Origin: Strongylocentrotus droebachiensis
Taxonomy: Eukaryota; Echinodermata; Echinoidea; Camarodonta; Strongylocentrotidae
Assembly: GCA_035222895.1 (NCBI GenBank)
Contig: JAVYIG010002121.1
Location: 169,501-233,500 of the forward strand
Length of the DNA: 64,000 nucleotides
Direction of reading: 5' to 3'
Below are positions 9,184-20,159 of this stretch, piece after piece. The notes beneath the pieces are model-generated. The model was not told the origin of the DNA. It saw only the letters and a list, made by a program, of their open reading frames with translations, and did not search any database. Within the stretch, counting starts at the first letter, position 1, and each line of letters starts with the position of its first letter. Made by a program: the position numbers and the translations under genes.

Positions 9184-12100
9184 GCTGCATAATTTTTGTT
9201 TGTAAGGAGGGTTGTAAATTCCTCACTCTGAAGCCAAGATAGTTGATAATCCTAAATGCAAGAGCAGACAAGGAAGTTGCATTCTGAATCTGTCCCATGC
9301 TTACCTCATAATTTCCTTGTAACCCAACTGGGGATTTTTTATTGTTTCCCTTCACCACACATCCCAGTAACAGTCAGTTGGATGGTTTTCTTGCCTGTGT
9401 TTAGACTACCTAAATTCAGGTATAGCAATGTAAGTTATATTTATATGTTTATCTCTCCATTGTTTAGTATTTCAGTAAAATATGGAGAAATAGACTTCAC
9501 AGTTGCTTATAATCAATGTCTTGCTATTTAAGTAAAATGAAAGGAAATATGCCAAATAGTATTTTGTAGCTAACAAGTCCATACCTGACTTTTATATAAA
9601 TTGATCTATAAATTAGTTTCAAGATGATATTCAATGTCAATGCTATGCACTTTATTGTATTAGTAGTGTGTAGGTAGGAAAAGGGAAAGTTTTTCAAATA
9701 TAAATGTAAGGCTTGATGGACAGTGTGGTTGATTTGGTAACTTACCATTTTTTAATTATATAAAACCACAGTATCACTCTCACAGATGCATATTCAGAGA
9801 CCTATCTAGACGATTGTAGGTTTTTATAACATGCCAAAAGTTGGATTGCTATTAAGTAATAAATGCTTATGTGGAAAATACGTTGTTCCAAGTGTGTGGA
9901 TAATTTTTGGCTGTTTCTCTATGTCTTTTTAGTGGGAAGATGTATTGTGATCTGCGAACTACAAAGGGAACATTTATTTTCAGCTTGGTATATTTAGCTT
10001 TGTGTGTACAACAAAACTGTCCCTTCAAATCGTTTTTTCTACAAGTTAACTCCCCCCCCCCCCCCAACAACAAAAAAGGGCACCCTCCCCAAAATATGTT
10101 TTACAGGCTTGCTTAATTATTCTGTGCTTATACTATCTATATTATATCATTAGTCTTTATATTGAATGTTACACAGTACAGGGAGCTAGTGGACTGATTT
10201 GACAGGATTTTTTTAAAGTAATATATTGTATACGGTACTATATATATTTAAATAATCTGTAGCACTTTTATATGCAGTGGTTCTTCTTGGCTATACATTT
10301 AAGTCAGGCTATCTGTAGCCTTCCGTTTAGGGTTTATTAACCTTCAGCGCTGTATAACAGGAGGCTGCAGATGACATCCTAAAATGACAGATTTAATTTT
10401 GCACTGTCATCATTCGACCTCTACTCTTCTCAACTTCCATCTTCCCTTTTTCATACCATCTGATTTTCTTTTTTGTTACACTGCTGTTCACTCATCATGT
10501 ATTGTAATGGTCAGTTTTATTGAAGGATAAGACAGTCTAGTCTAAGAGGCCACCTCTCTATAAAGTAAAATATAATAAAGGTGTTGTGTAAAATGTCTGG
10601 AAACGCTACTCATCTACACCAGCTGCTTTGTCTTTCTGCCTTTATTTGCCTTAATAGACAGGTTTGACTGTATATTAATTTTACTCATGATAGGCAATAA
10701 AACAAAGATCAAGTTGATATATTCAATAGAATAAGAGGGAACGAAAAATAAACGAGACTATTTAAGGGAGAGATTATATCAGACAGTTTTATGATATAAA
10801 GTGTTCATTTAACTATTACATCTTGGGTTTATTAATAGTTCATTCATGTCACTTTTGATCAGTAACATTTTGCAACTGTAGCCAAAATTTGAAGAATTGT
10901 CTACCAGACAGATATTACCTTTGATGTTCTTGCACAGGTGTTCTAATGTAATTCAAACTACATTGACAAACCTTACTTTGAGCACAAGTACGTCTGAGAA
11001 AAAATATTTGTAAAGAAACCATGCATCAACCTGAATATATTTTGTATAAAAATCAATCCCAACATGTATTGAGATTTTGAAATCTATCAATACTGGTCAT
11101 CACTGAAATAAGGTTAAACCACTTCAAAATTGACAAAGGTGTCATGTTCATGAAGTTTTGGGTTTACAGTATGCTAAATTATCACTTGGATTTTGTATTT
11201 TAAAAAACCCACTTCATTTGTATAAATGAATATTTTAACTATATGTTGCACTGTGACACAGCTATACTTAAAATTTTTGCTTGAAATTTGTTAAGCACTT
11301 TGAGTTTGGATTCATGCACAATCCAACCATTTTGTAAAACTTAAAAATGTCAGAAAATGAGCAAAGTAGATGGTAAAACACAAGTAATAATTTAGAATGT
11401 GGTTTGAAACACAGTAAAGTGATATATTTGACAATTGTTGTCTGTGTGTATACTGGTCATCTCATAATTCAAAGAATAATCTTGACACTATTTTTGATTA
11501 TTTACATTTGCAATAGAAACCTTCCCAAATGTAATGATATCAGGGTCATCTCTAGCTCTACTAAGTTGCCAATACAAGCACACAAATTTCAATCAACATC
11601 AGTACAGAATTAATTCATATTGTAATACTGTCCTTATCCCTGTAAATAATTAGTTTAAGCATTATTTTGTGGTGAATATGTGTTAGTTACTTCTGGGGAA
11701 TACATGTCCTACCAAATATAGCCTATTTAATTCGAACTCAATTTGATGATTATCTGTTGCATTTAATGAATGATTTCCTTCTCCCAAGGTGTGCTTTATT
11801 TAAAGAACAGTTTGGAAATTAACAGACTGCATGACACGTATCACATTAAGCACTTTTAACAAATTTGTTTAATTTAATTACTTGTTTCCAAGATGGGCAC
11901 AGTGTATTCCCCCTTATTTTGTTGTTATTACACCACAAACAAACTCTTTATAATTGCATAAAGTAAAGAATATGAAAATGTTTTATTATTCAAGTTCGTG
12001 GAAGATGCCTTGTCTATGATTGGTTCAGAAAAATGCATACAATTATACACATGCATATACTTGGTATGATAAATTATAAACAAACAAGTTTCAATAGGAA

Positions 12101-12450
12101 GTTTCGTTTCACAGTTGTTTCATTAAGTCAATACTTTTGAAAGTGGAATATCTGACATTGAGTTTCAATCATGATGAATGGGTAGTATGGAGTTGGAAAG
12201 AGAAGCTTACAAAGTAAACTGCAGATGTAAACCTAATGAGGTGTTTGATTGCAGTATTACATGTAAGGACATGCAAAGCTGAGTTATGCATACATATCTG
12301 TATGTATTGAATACAAGGAAATACTTAAAATTAAAATGTATCACCAAAAAACAAGTTGTCCTAAAACTTGAAGTTTTTGGACAGTCACTCTGTCATGACT
12401 ATACTTTTAGTCCAATTTATGATTTTGAGGAGGGGTTTCTATGCTCCTCA
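9184..12450. other. AT-rich intron-like or intergenic stretch
   Basis: No supported exon. It holds a 14-C run at about 10053-10066. A minus-strand donor-like GAG/GTAAGC lies near 9305, but the frame before it is interrupted. Open frames at 9256-9531, 9524-9748, 9867-10116 and 11404-11613 have AT-rich, low-complexity translations with no family signature. Confidence 0.5.
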
Positions 12451-12454
12451 GAGA

Positions 12455-12460
12455 TTTATT
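12455..12460 (-). terminator. poly(A) signal AATAAA for the 12.5-kb minus exon
   Basis: AATAAA on the minus strand, 32 nt downstream of the stop codon at 12492-12494. The position is normal for a very short 3' UTR. No poly(A) stretch follows in genomic DNA, arguing against a recent processed retrocopy. Confidence 0.55.
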
Positions 12461-12491
12461 TTGGTGAAGAGCAGGAAATGCCCTTCGGAAA

Positions 12492-12593
12492 TCAGAAGTT
12501 CCCCTTGATGGGGGCCAGACGCTTGCCCGGCGACCACCGTGGCTTGATGTTATGATGAATTTCATCCTTCTTCACCAGCTGGATCATACCATA
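12492..12593 (-). CDS. terminal coding exon of an unrecognised minus-strand gene
   Basis: On the minus strand the frame runs 33 codons to a TGA stop at 12492-12494. It translates as YGMIQLVKKDEIHHN followed by IKPRWSPGKRLAPIKGNF. Third positions are strongly G/C (CAG CTG GTG AAG AAG, then GGC AAG CGT CTG GCC CCC ATC AAG GGG AAC TTC), unlike the AT-rich surroundings. AATAAA follows 32 nt after the stop. The 5' boundary is uncertain: acceptor-like AAG/TAT at 12593 or CAG/CTG at 12578; in frame, a TGA lies about 60 nt further upstream. The protein family is not recognised. The tail is basic and proline-containing. Upstream exons, expected at higher coordinates, were not found. The plus-strand frame at 12286-12555 is a shadow of this exon. 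Confidence 0.6.
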   Translation of the reverse strand, partial: YGMIQLVKKDEIHHNIKPRWSPGKRLAPIKGNF

Positions 12594-12673
12594 CTTTTTT
12601 ATTAAAGGTTGATTAAAGGCACAAGATGGTTGGTCAAGAAAAGCCCCAAGTCATCTTGAGAATTAGGGGCCAT

Positions 12674-12691
12674 GGGGGGGGGGGGGGGGGG
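12674..12691 (+). repeat. poly(G) run of 18
   Basis: Eighteen uninterrupted G, following GGGGCCAT. No element ends were found around it. Confidence 0.9.
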
Positions 12692-13096
12692 TATGCAGGA
12701 TATAAGAATGGTGATGACAAATGAAGGATTAAAGTTCTTGAAACAATTTTTGTCTTTCTTTTATGGATGTAGATCATAATTTGTATTGTCAAACTAGGAG
12801 AAATACTTGTAATTTCATCTAAATTGGCACGTCATGCAGGTTTTCTTATTATTTTTCCATGTCATGCGTGTATAGTACTGCTGTAGTCATGAGCTTGGTT
12901 TTGTTTGTATTTGCCCATGAAATATACTTGTGAATGAACATAATATCCATGGATGAAAAACATGAATTCTTTCAAAAGACTCAGTGTTAATGATATTGTT
13001 GAAAGTATCATTCCCACATGGAAAACTATATATTCATATCACAGACATCAAACACTAGTGTACTGTGTAGTGGAAGTCATTGTAAATTGGGTTGGC

Positions 13097-13200
13097 AAAA
13101 TTGTACCACATCAATAAATAGGTGTCATGGCCTAATATAAGAGATTAAAAAGTCAGCCCATTGAGATATTAAGTTGTCAATTTAGGACAGGAGATATATC
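13097..13200. repeat. direct repeat, left copy (pair with 14778-14886)
   Basis: Shares with 14778-14886 the ordered blocks AATAAATAGGTGT, CCTAAT, TAAGAGATTAAAAA, GTCAGCC, GAGATATTAAGTT, CAATTTAGG and ATATATC, with scattered substitutions. Spacing between copies is about 1.68 kb. The pair flanks the TTAA element at 13330-14610. Confidence 0.75.
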
Positions 13201-13329
13201 AAAGGGTTATTTTGGTCTCAAGATTAACTCTTTCAAGACTGACCCTGTCTTATACTGTGACTTATCTTGTAAGGTCCCCTCCCATTTCCCCTGTACTAAA
13301 AATCTTCAAAAATGTATATTTTCCCTTAA

Positions 13330-14610
13330 AGAGATGGTTTATTGATTTCAAACTTTACTGAATTTGGTATCATTGCAATCGAAAAATTACACTGAGTAAA
13401 ATCATTACATTTGTGTAACTTGTACATTCGAGCGAAATTTATAAAAGTTGATTGAACTTGACGAAAAATCAACCCACGCAACGCCCCTAAAACATCGTAA
13501 GTCAGCTGATTTTCGAAGTGACATCACAATATGAACAGCGGGCCGCTCAGCTGAAACGATTGACGACGAGAGTTGCAGTTTGCGTGCGATTTGCATTGAC
13601 TCTCGAGTACCGTACCTTTTATAACTAACGCTGTTTACCTTCATCAAAATCCCCTGGAAATATGGATATGGACGAAAACATACTTGAGTATACTCCAGAA
13701 GGCTCCTCCATGGCATGGTTTTGGTTCTTAATCTGACGTTAGTCTAGATAAATGGTATATAACTTCCAAAAAGCGATGGAATATATTGTCGATGTAGCGT
13801 TCAAGTTTCCCGTAACTGGTAGCTGTGCGTGCGTACTCTGTGCATGTACTATATTGTGTACAATACACTGAGCTCTATAATGCGTGCATCGCATCTAGCG
13901 CAGCTTGCTAGCTTGGCCAGCCTAGCCAGTAGCCCGGCGCTCGAGCTAGCCGTGAATCGCGAACCGGACTTAACTGTTTCTCTCGGTTTATCAGGGTCCT
14001 ATACGACTTAATTTATCAACAATGGAAATTAATCAGCCTAATCACACATTTTTGTAATGAATATCTGGACAATTCTATGTAAATTTGTCGCCTATTTCAC
14101 TCCAAAAGAGTCGTTAGGTCAGCATGCAAAATGTCATTTGCCTTCCCAGATCAGACACATACACGCTGAAGTGCCCTCAGAATATGTGATTATTTTCCCG
14201 ATTTTTATGCTCAAATGTGACGGGAAAATAAATAAAAATCAAACAAACATTTGTAGAAAGTATCATTTATTCAGTGTATCTCATTCAAAATGCCAAAAAA
14301 AAAAGGAATTATCACCACTGGCGGTAATATACAAACAACGTTAACCCATATCTGAAAATTGCAATGGGTATCCAACATTGTCCCGAATGTGTGATGTAGG
14401 TTGTTCATATTGTGACGTCATAGTTTCGCATGTAAAATAACGCCGTCAATTCACTTAGTGAGTGGGTTCAGGAAAGGGTAACAAAATTGCATTTAATTTA
14501 TTCCTCACAACAGTGAGGGCTTCAAAAGTACTTTGCTCAATTTGTTAATGTTCTCAGCAATCTGTAGAGGTGTAATTTGCCCATTTTCCACATTTCAATG
14601 AACCATCTCT
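13330..14610. mobile_element. TTAA-flanked DNA element, 1.28 kb (Kolobok-like)
   Basis: TTAA lies at 13326-13329 and 14611-14614. Just inside are inverted ends AGAGATGGTTTATTGA and TCAATGAACCATCTCT. A subterminal inverted pair sits about 190-200 bp in from each end: left TGACATCACAATATGAACA (about 13525), right TGTTCATATTGTGACGTCA (about 14403). The interior is less AT-rich than the flanks, with a CpG-bearing segment at about 13880-13970. Open frames inside (minus 13405-13716, plus 13829-14011, plus 14057-14344) show no transposase signature. The element is probably non-autonomous. Confidence 0.75.
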
Positions 14611-14777
14611 TTAAGAAAATGTTCAATTATACGTCCACTCTAAATATGATCGACCCTTGTATATACGAAACAAATCTATTCCACCCTCAATAACTAAGAA
14701 AATTAAAGTTTTAGAAATGTTCTGTACAGAGCAAATTGGAGAGGAGCTCTGAAACTTACATTGTATATCGGATACCA

Positions 14778-14886
14778 GGGAAAACTGTACGGCATACATA
14801 AATAGGTGTTATGACCTAATTTAAGAGATTAAAAAGGTCAGCCTTTAGAGATATTAAGTTCCCAATTTAGGGCAGAGGGATATATC
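14778..14886. repeat. direct repeat, right copy (pair with 13097-13200)
   Basis: Same ordered blocks as 13097-13200. The copy begins around GGGAAAACTGTAC and ends at ATATATC. It could be two insertions of one dispersed family or an old local duplication later split by the TTAA element. Confidence 0.75.
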
Positions 14887-15179
14887 AGGCAAGGGTATTG
14901 TGTTATTAAACCATTCCTAGCTGTCTTGTGCTAGGATGTGTGAATGTACTATACTGTACACGTAAGAAAGAGAATGTCCTGAAGAATATGTTTTGTAATG
15001 TATTTGTTTTTCTCTCTCTCTTTCATATAAATGTATATGTAAATCATTCCTTTTGGTAGGTACCTCTGAATAGTTCAGTAGGTTGATAGCACATACTAAA
15101 TGCTGTGTCTATTCTTTATTGTAAGCTATAAAAACATAAAACTCCTGGTCACTAAACATATTTCACTATAAAATCACAC

Positions 15180-15185
15180 TTTATT
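15180..15185 (-). terminator. poly(A) signal AATAAA for the 15.2-kb minus exon
   Basis: AATAAA on the minus strand, 36 nt after the TAA stop at 15221-15223. No genomic A-tract follows. Confidence 0.6.
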
Positions 15186-15220
15186 CTAAAGTCTGTTTCC
15201 AGTTAGCAATACAAAAGTGA

Positions 15221-15376
15221 TTAATTCATCTTAATTTCATACTTGACTGGGTTCGTTCGTTCGTGTCTCCTTAGATCAAGATTAATGTAATCTTGATCTT
15301 CGGAGTAGTTGCTACAACCGGCCATGTCAGACACGTTGCCCCGGGGTGCGAGATAGGACTCTTGTAGCGTGCCCCC
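15221..15376 (-). CDS. terminal coding exon of an unrecognised minus-strand gene
   Basis: The minus-strand frame has 51 codons plus TAA. It reads GGTLQESYLAPRGNVSDMAG, then CSNYSEDQDYINLDLRRH, then ERTNPVKYEIKMN. Codons in the first half are G/C-ending (GGC ACG ... CCC CGG GGC AAC GTG ... GAC ATG GCC GGT TGT AGC AAC TAC TCC), standing out from about 35% GC flanks. AATAAA follows 36 nt after the stop. The tail is hydrophilic and carries a YINL segment, which fits a pY-x-N SH2-binding motif (Grb2 type); that is only a pattern match. The frame stays open upstream into AT-rich sequence and no strong acceptor is visible, so the 5' edge is provisional. The family is not recognised. It could be the cytoplasmic tail of a signalling or membrane protein. 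Confidence 0.6.
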   Translation of the reverse strand, partial: GGTLQESYLAPRGNVSDMAGCSNYSEDQDYINLDLRRHERTNPVKYEIKMN

Positions 15377-15448
15377 ATTTAAAACAATTATACAATAGCA
15401 GTTAACATTACATTTAATTAATAGTATGAAACTATTAAAATTACTCTC

Positions 15449-15757
15449 ATGTTACGGGAAAAAATTATGAATCAATTGATTTGGTCGATCCAGTTCGATG
15501 GCACAAACACGGCACTACTGGACAGAGATCCTAATAATTACAGAGCTTGGTCTTGTTGCTCTGTTCGCCAGCAGTTTGAGGATATGGAATCCCGCGGCAC
15601 ATTACTCACAAGAGTTCTAACAAGCCAAGATTATACAGAGCCTATAATAAGTAATGTTGTGCATGTACCACCCAACCGATCGATCAAATACTCAGAACTC
15701 ATAACTGAAGAAGAAAAAAAAAAGAAGAAAGAAAAAAAAAAACCCACGAAATGGTAA
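15449..15757 (+). CDS. weak plus-strand frame, 102 codons, unsupported family
   Basis: The frame holds a reasonably protein-like segment around residues 15-70 (IQFDGTNTALLDRDPNNYRA and onwards), then a lysine/glutamate run encoded by an A-rich tract. A plus-strand AATAAA lies near 15813, about 55 nt after the stop. No splice acceptor of quality precedes it. It might be a terminal exon of a plus-strand transcript, or chance. It lies between minus-strand exon candidates at 15.2 and 15.9 kb. Confidence 0.2.
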   Translation: MLREKIMNQLIWSIQFDGTNTALLDRDPNNYRAWSCCSVRQQFEDMESRGTLLTRVLTSQDYTEPIISNVVHVPPNRSIKYSELITEEEKKKKKEKKKPTKW

Positions 15758-15873
15758 CCATCTAAAATTTCATAGTTGTGATAAATATCTATAAAGATTT
15801 ATCAAACACCAAAAATAAATAATATCATGTTCAAGAAAAGGATATATACACTTTGTATTCTTCTTTCGTGTCC

Positions 15874-15967
15874 TCAAATGCTCTGCCAGGCCTTGGCACA
15901 CTGAAGAGCCTTCTCATTTGCTGCCACCAGGTCTTCCAGGCAGCATTGGTCAATTAGGAGTGGACAT
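15874..15967 (-). CDS. candidate minus-strand exon, alternative terminal exon
   Basis: On the minus strand, after an acceptor-like CACACCTATTAAG, the frame reads CPLLIDQCCLEDLVAANEKA then LQCAKAWQSI and TGA. Codons are largely G/C-ending and the peptide looks helical. A second minus frame over the same DNA is also open (WKTWWQQMRRLFSVPRPGRA), so frame choice is uncertain. No AATAAA was seen close after the stop. It lies about 500 bp upstream, in the minus-strand sense, of the exon at 15221-15376. The family is not recognised. Confidence 0.35.
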
Positions 15968-17577
15968 CTTAATAGGTGTGATATGGATTACTGGATTACT
16001 GGGTACATGTATGTAATGTATAGAATAGTCTAGGCAGTGGCATGGGGGCATCCCCCCTCCCCATCGATTGATGAAGAAGGAGAGAAAGTAAACGAGGAGA
16101 AAGGAACATGAAAATAAGATGATAGGGCCTTTTTTCCTAATCGTTTCTGTTGTAGATTTGCACTTATTTTTTTCTAAGACCAGTACCACACCCCTTCACC
16201 CCTCCATCCATAATGCCAGTGCTCCATGAATAGCTGGAAATCATACTGCGTCCCCGAGTCTGGGAATTACATCTTCTCTTCATTAGTGAAACCTTATACA
16301 GATGATTATTGTCAACATGACTTTATCATAATAATACTCTCCTCAGTAGTTTTCTTGGGAGCGGTAGGATTACATAGACAGAAACTCAAAACAGTAGTTG
16401 AAAGTGAAACTTTTCCTTAATGTTTTAATGTGAATGTATTTGTTTCCTGAAGATTGTGTTTTTAGAACATTAATTTGTATTCAATGTGTGATTTAGGCAT
16501 CTCAGCTGGTGGAATGGTGATGGTTTTAGTTTTCTTCCAAGTTGATCTTTATTTGAAATTCCTTATCTGGGACTGTGCATGTTTGCTGGTCAGATATTTC
16601 CTGGTTCATTTTTGTGCAGGGCTAGTGGCAGGCAATGTCTTTAATTGAAAAAGGATTGATTAGTACTGTACTGCAGCAAGATGAAAGACTTGAGATTCAG
16701 GCAAGAATAAAAATGGATGGCTTCAAGAAACGGACATACTACTATTTGTGACCCCATCCCTTTTGTAGCAGAGAACAGGAATAGTGGAGTAGAAGAGACA
16801 GTTGGGAGCATGCTCTATGGTTTATGAGACATTCAGGAATCTGGGTCCTGTTTCATAAAACTATTTTATCAATTATAAGGGTCATATTTCTATGACGATT
16901 CTGTTCTCAGCCAATCAAGTACACTGATTTAACAAGCTTTGATTTTAACGTGTTTTTTTATTTCTTTAAAGGTTATAAAAAAGGGTCCTGGTCTACTTCT
17001 TAAAAGATAGCAACATGATCTTACAGTATATATGATCATGGTAAAATTAACTTTTATCCAACTCTCTCAAGAACAGAAACCTAAAATTAGGTCATAACTT
17101 TCTTTGAACATTATACATATGCCAGAGTTATCGTAAGGTTTGATTAATAGTTATTTTCACTTTATAAGTAGTCTTGTTAATTAGGGTTATGTGAAGTCAT
17201 TTTAGTGCTTATACTTTGTACTGCGTAGATAAGGGTTATTCTGTGGTACTTATGTGTTGTGATTTTTACAGTTTAAGAGCAATACAACACATTTATAAAG
17301 AGTTTTAATTGATTGAATTGAATTGAAACTCAACTGGAGTGATTATCGTAATAAATTAACTTTTGAGAGCCATAAGGGTATTAATTCTGTGTTAAATTGT
17401 GTTAGTTTATGTTCTTCTGGCTTTAAGCAGACAAATCTAGTAATTTTAATCATCATTGTGAAAGGAATTGAGTATATTACATTTCTTTTTGAGAAAGAAC
17501 CCAGAATCATACAGGTTTGAAGCCCAGCCAGGCTTTTAAAAAAGAATGAAATATTCACAATGTTGTCCATATGCATT
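15968..17577. other. AT-rich stretch without a recognised gene
   Basis: Nothing with both splice sites and an open frame. A decayed SINE-like tail may lie near 17250-17320 (AGCAATACAACACATTTATA followed by repeated TTGAATTGAA). Small frames at 16226-16420 and 17323-17576 have no signature. Confidence 0.45.
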
Positions 17578-17661
17578 TCATCTCTTGTGATCCAGAAGGG
17601 TGTAACTATGTAAACTGATATAAGTTCAGTGGCGGATCCAGGGGGGGGGCACAGGGGGCAC

Positions 17662-17692
<31 letters not shown>

Positions 17693-17953
17693 GGCCAAAA
17701 AAAATATGTTAAAATCAGCCCTAAATTCGCCCAAAATATACTGAAAACTAGGGGCGTGCCCCCCCCGGCCAAAAATAAAATTATAATTTTTTTAAATTTT
17801 ATTTAAAAAAAAAAAAAAAATCTGCCAATGGCTGGCGGGAAAGGGGGGGGGGGGCACCGTGCGGGAAAGAGAACATATATATTTTTTTTTTTTAGTCCAA
17901 GAAATTCCTGGATCCGCGCCTGAAGTTATTGCCTTTCTGGCTCTCAGCAGACA
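17578..17953. repeat. hairpin family copy 4, split by a nested transposon
   Basis: The left arm CATCTCTTGTGATCCAGAAG plus GGTGT (17578-17602) and right arm TTGCCTTTCTGGCTCTCAGC plus AGACA (17929-17953) are the two halves of one hairpin copy. They are separated by the complete hAT-like element 17627-17922. Removing the element and one AAGTT duplication leaves about 75 bp, the normal length of this family. Confidence 0.75.
17627..17922. mobile_element. hAT-like MITE, 296 bp, TSD AAGTT, inserted in a hairpin
   Basis: The ends CAGTGGCGGATCCAGG and CCTGGATCCGCGCCTG are inverted repeats. A perfect 5-bp duplication AAGTT lies at 17622-17626 and 17923-17927. The interior has the longest homopolymer of the window (28 C at 17665-17692), a repeat of the 'GTTAAAATCAGCCCTAAATT' block shared with 1250-1290, A- and T-runs, and an 11-G run near 17846. 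There are no coding frames. CAG...CTG termini with a 5-bp duplication match the element at 8072-9178. Confidence 0.85.
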
Positions 17954-18162
17954 ATCATCACTATTAATTGTCCTCCTTACTTCATTTGTGATGGAGTACT
18001 CAGATACTTTCAACTAAAGATGTATAAACAGAACAAAAAATATGTCACTGACTGAGTATATTGTGTAAACTTTCAGAAATGCAGGCTTAGCAGAGAAAAC
18101 GTCTAGGCATACTATACTTATTCAACTTATTCATCTTGAAGACAAAAAAGGGGGGGGGAGTC

Positions 18163-18288
18163 GTTAGACAAGAGTTGCATGGTAGTATATTATGTTTGAA
18201 AACTCAGACATTCCCATTTGAAGTTGTTAGGCAAGATTTGCATGGTAGTATATTATGTTTGAAAACTCAGACATTTCCATTTGAAGTT
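18163..18288. repeat. tandem duplication, two 63-bp units
   Basis: Units begin GTTAGACAAGAGTTGCATGG (18163) and GTTAGGCAAGATTTGCATGG (18226). They are about 95% identical over 63 bp, indicating a fairly recent duplication. A short G run precedes the first unit. Confidence 0.9.
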
Positions 18289-19107
18289 GTTAATGATTAT
18301 CACATGGGGGAATGCATCCCACTTGACTGCATCTTCAGCAGTCATGTGGTCTAGTTATGTTGCTATTGTCTTGTCGGTGATAATTTCCTTGTTCGGAAAG
18401 GTTCATGAATTTCGTGTTTTTATTGCATATCATCTTGGTCACGGTATCTGTGTCACACAAATTCTCTAGGACTTCATAACCTCTCAGTGGTTATCCTTTT
18501 AGGACTTATTTGTTTGCTGTTATTCTGTTGACATGAGTGGTTTATGACATTTATCATTTTTTTTAAAGTGTTCGCAAACGTAACCACTTTGAAAAAAGTA
18601 ACGTTGTTTTTGTGCAGTTGAGTCATTTAAGGAATAGTTGAATGCCTTGGAGGTAAGATTTTTAACATCCATAAATCTATTTATTTCCTGATAAATGTTA
18701 AGTTGAGATTGTTTATATCTATTCAACTGTTTAGATGTTAATTCAGTAAAGTGATTAGATTTGTTAGATAGTTTCTTAAGTAATACATGTTTTTGTTTTA
18801 GGTATCAATTTAGTACTTCTAAATATGCAAATGAGACATATCTCAGAATTGAACTAAAGTGTATAACTTCAATGCTAGCCGTCTATACAGTTGTTGATAT
18901 TGAACGTATAAACCGACGTGGATATCTGTACATTAATGTGCAACTGTGAGGAGGAACAAATATTTGTATGTACTGTGTGCCATTGTTTTATCATTGATAT
19001 GATCATATACATGTAGCTTGAAAATAACATATTTTAGAACCTTTTGCACATATGTAAATTTGTATGTAATTAATGTGTCTTTAATATACATAATTGATGT
19101 GATGTAA

Positions 19108-19155
19108 TCATCTGCTAGAGCCAAAAGGACTTTACCCTCTCAGCAAAGTATGATG
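19108..19155. repeat. possible degenerate hairpin-family copy
   Basis: ATCATCTGCTAGAGCCAAAA followed by GGAC, then CCCTCTCAGCAAAG and TATGATG. Both arm-like segments match the family, but the loop is shortened and pairing is poor. Confidence 0.35.
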
Positions 19156-19653
19156 TGAGTAAAACAAGTGTCGGTATACATCAAGTGCTATCCAATTTAT
19201 ATTTTCACCCACATCATATTCCATAAATCAAATTACTTATTGGTCTATGACTTCATTTCCACAGTATAGGCCTACGATTGCTCTGACGCAATCTGCAGCA
19301 TTGATTCACTTTTACGTTGACCTCGGGTCGCATCATGCAAGGTTTCCTTCCCCCTTCTGTGACTCGTTAGGTGATTGCGTGAGCCAAATTCATTTGCTCT
19401 GACACACCCGTATGCGATTACCCTTCATTCTCAAAACCTGTACAAATGAGGTCATCCAAGGGAGCAAATTGACTGTAATTAAAGAATTTTCAAGAGGTTG
19501 TGTAAACTCATGTTTAACGGTTGTAGAGTTTGTGTGCTGCCCTAGGTCACAGAGGAAGCATTCATAAGAAATGATATGCTAGATTTATATTTCTGAACTG
19601 GGTTGTTTTTAATAATTATGTTGTTTTCTTCTTCTTCGCCTTCTTTACTTTAA

Positions 19654-20155
19654 AGGTATTACAAAGTTTTGGGAAATTTTTAAAAATGGGGTAATAGTGA
19701 TTCTTTACAATTGTGACATATTTGGATGCCCCTGTGGATGTATTAAACACACCAGAAATTTTAGCCCCTAAAACACTTCAGCTTTCGAGAAAAATTGAAT
19801 ATAAAGATTTACCGGTGCTCCCGGTAAATTTTGATAAATTTCAAATAGCTCCTACGGCCGTACAACGGTAGCTGCGACCATGAAAATTTCAGAGTATGTA
19901 GTTGTGGTAAATAATTTCCGAACGGGAATAGTTAGTCGGTCGATTTTAGTCAATAAACATTGTTATATAGCTTAATTAATATCTTGACCTTGAGAGGGAG
20001 CTATTCAACATAAAGTGTTTATTATTTACAATTTCATAACTTTAAAGTCGATTTCGACCGCGACAACGATCACTGAGTATTGTAGGATCGTATATGCTTC
20101 CAATATGTTCATTTGAACCAAATTCATGACCCCATACCTAAACTTTGTATTACCT
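19654..20155. mobile_element. TTAA-flanked MITE (Kolobok/T2-like), 502 bp
   Basis: TTAA lies at 19650-19653 and 20156-20159. The inverted ends are AGGTATTACAAAGTTTTGGG and CCTAAACTTTGTATTACCT. With the duplication the end reads TTAAAGG, as in the elements at 4050 and 53061. The interior is non-coding, with a CG-rich short palindrome ACCGGTGCTCCCGGT near 19812. Confidence 0.8.
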
Positions 20156-20159
20156 TTAA

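Noticed and set aside
13405-13716. 103-aa minus frame inside the 13.3-kb TTAA element as a transposase or captured gene.
   Set aside because: No transposase motif is seen. It lies in the subterminal region, and the opposite strand is open as well, indicating GC-driven openness.
15270-15335. Possible structured RNA: a 16-bp imperfect stem (CTCCTTAGATCAAGAT / ATCTTGATCTTCGGAG) inside an outer CGTGTCT/AGACACG stem.
   Set aside because: The same DNA is a clear minus-strand coding frame (15221-15376) with G/C-ending codons and a poly(A) signal. The stem is more simply a by-product of coding sequence.
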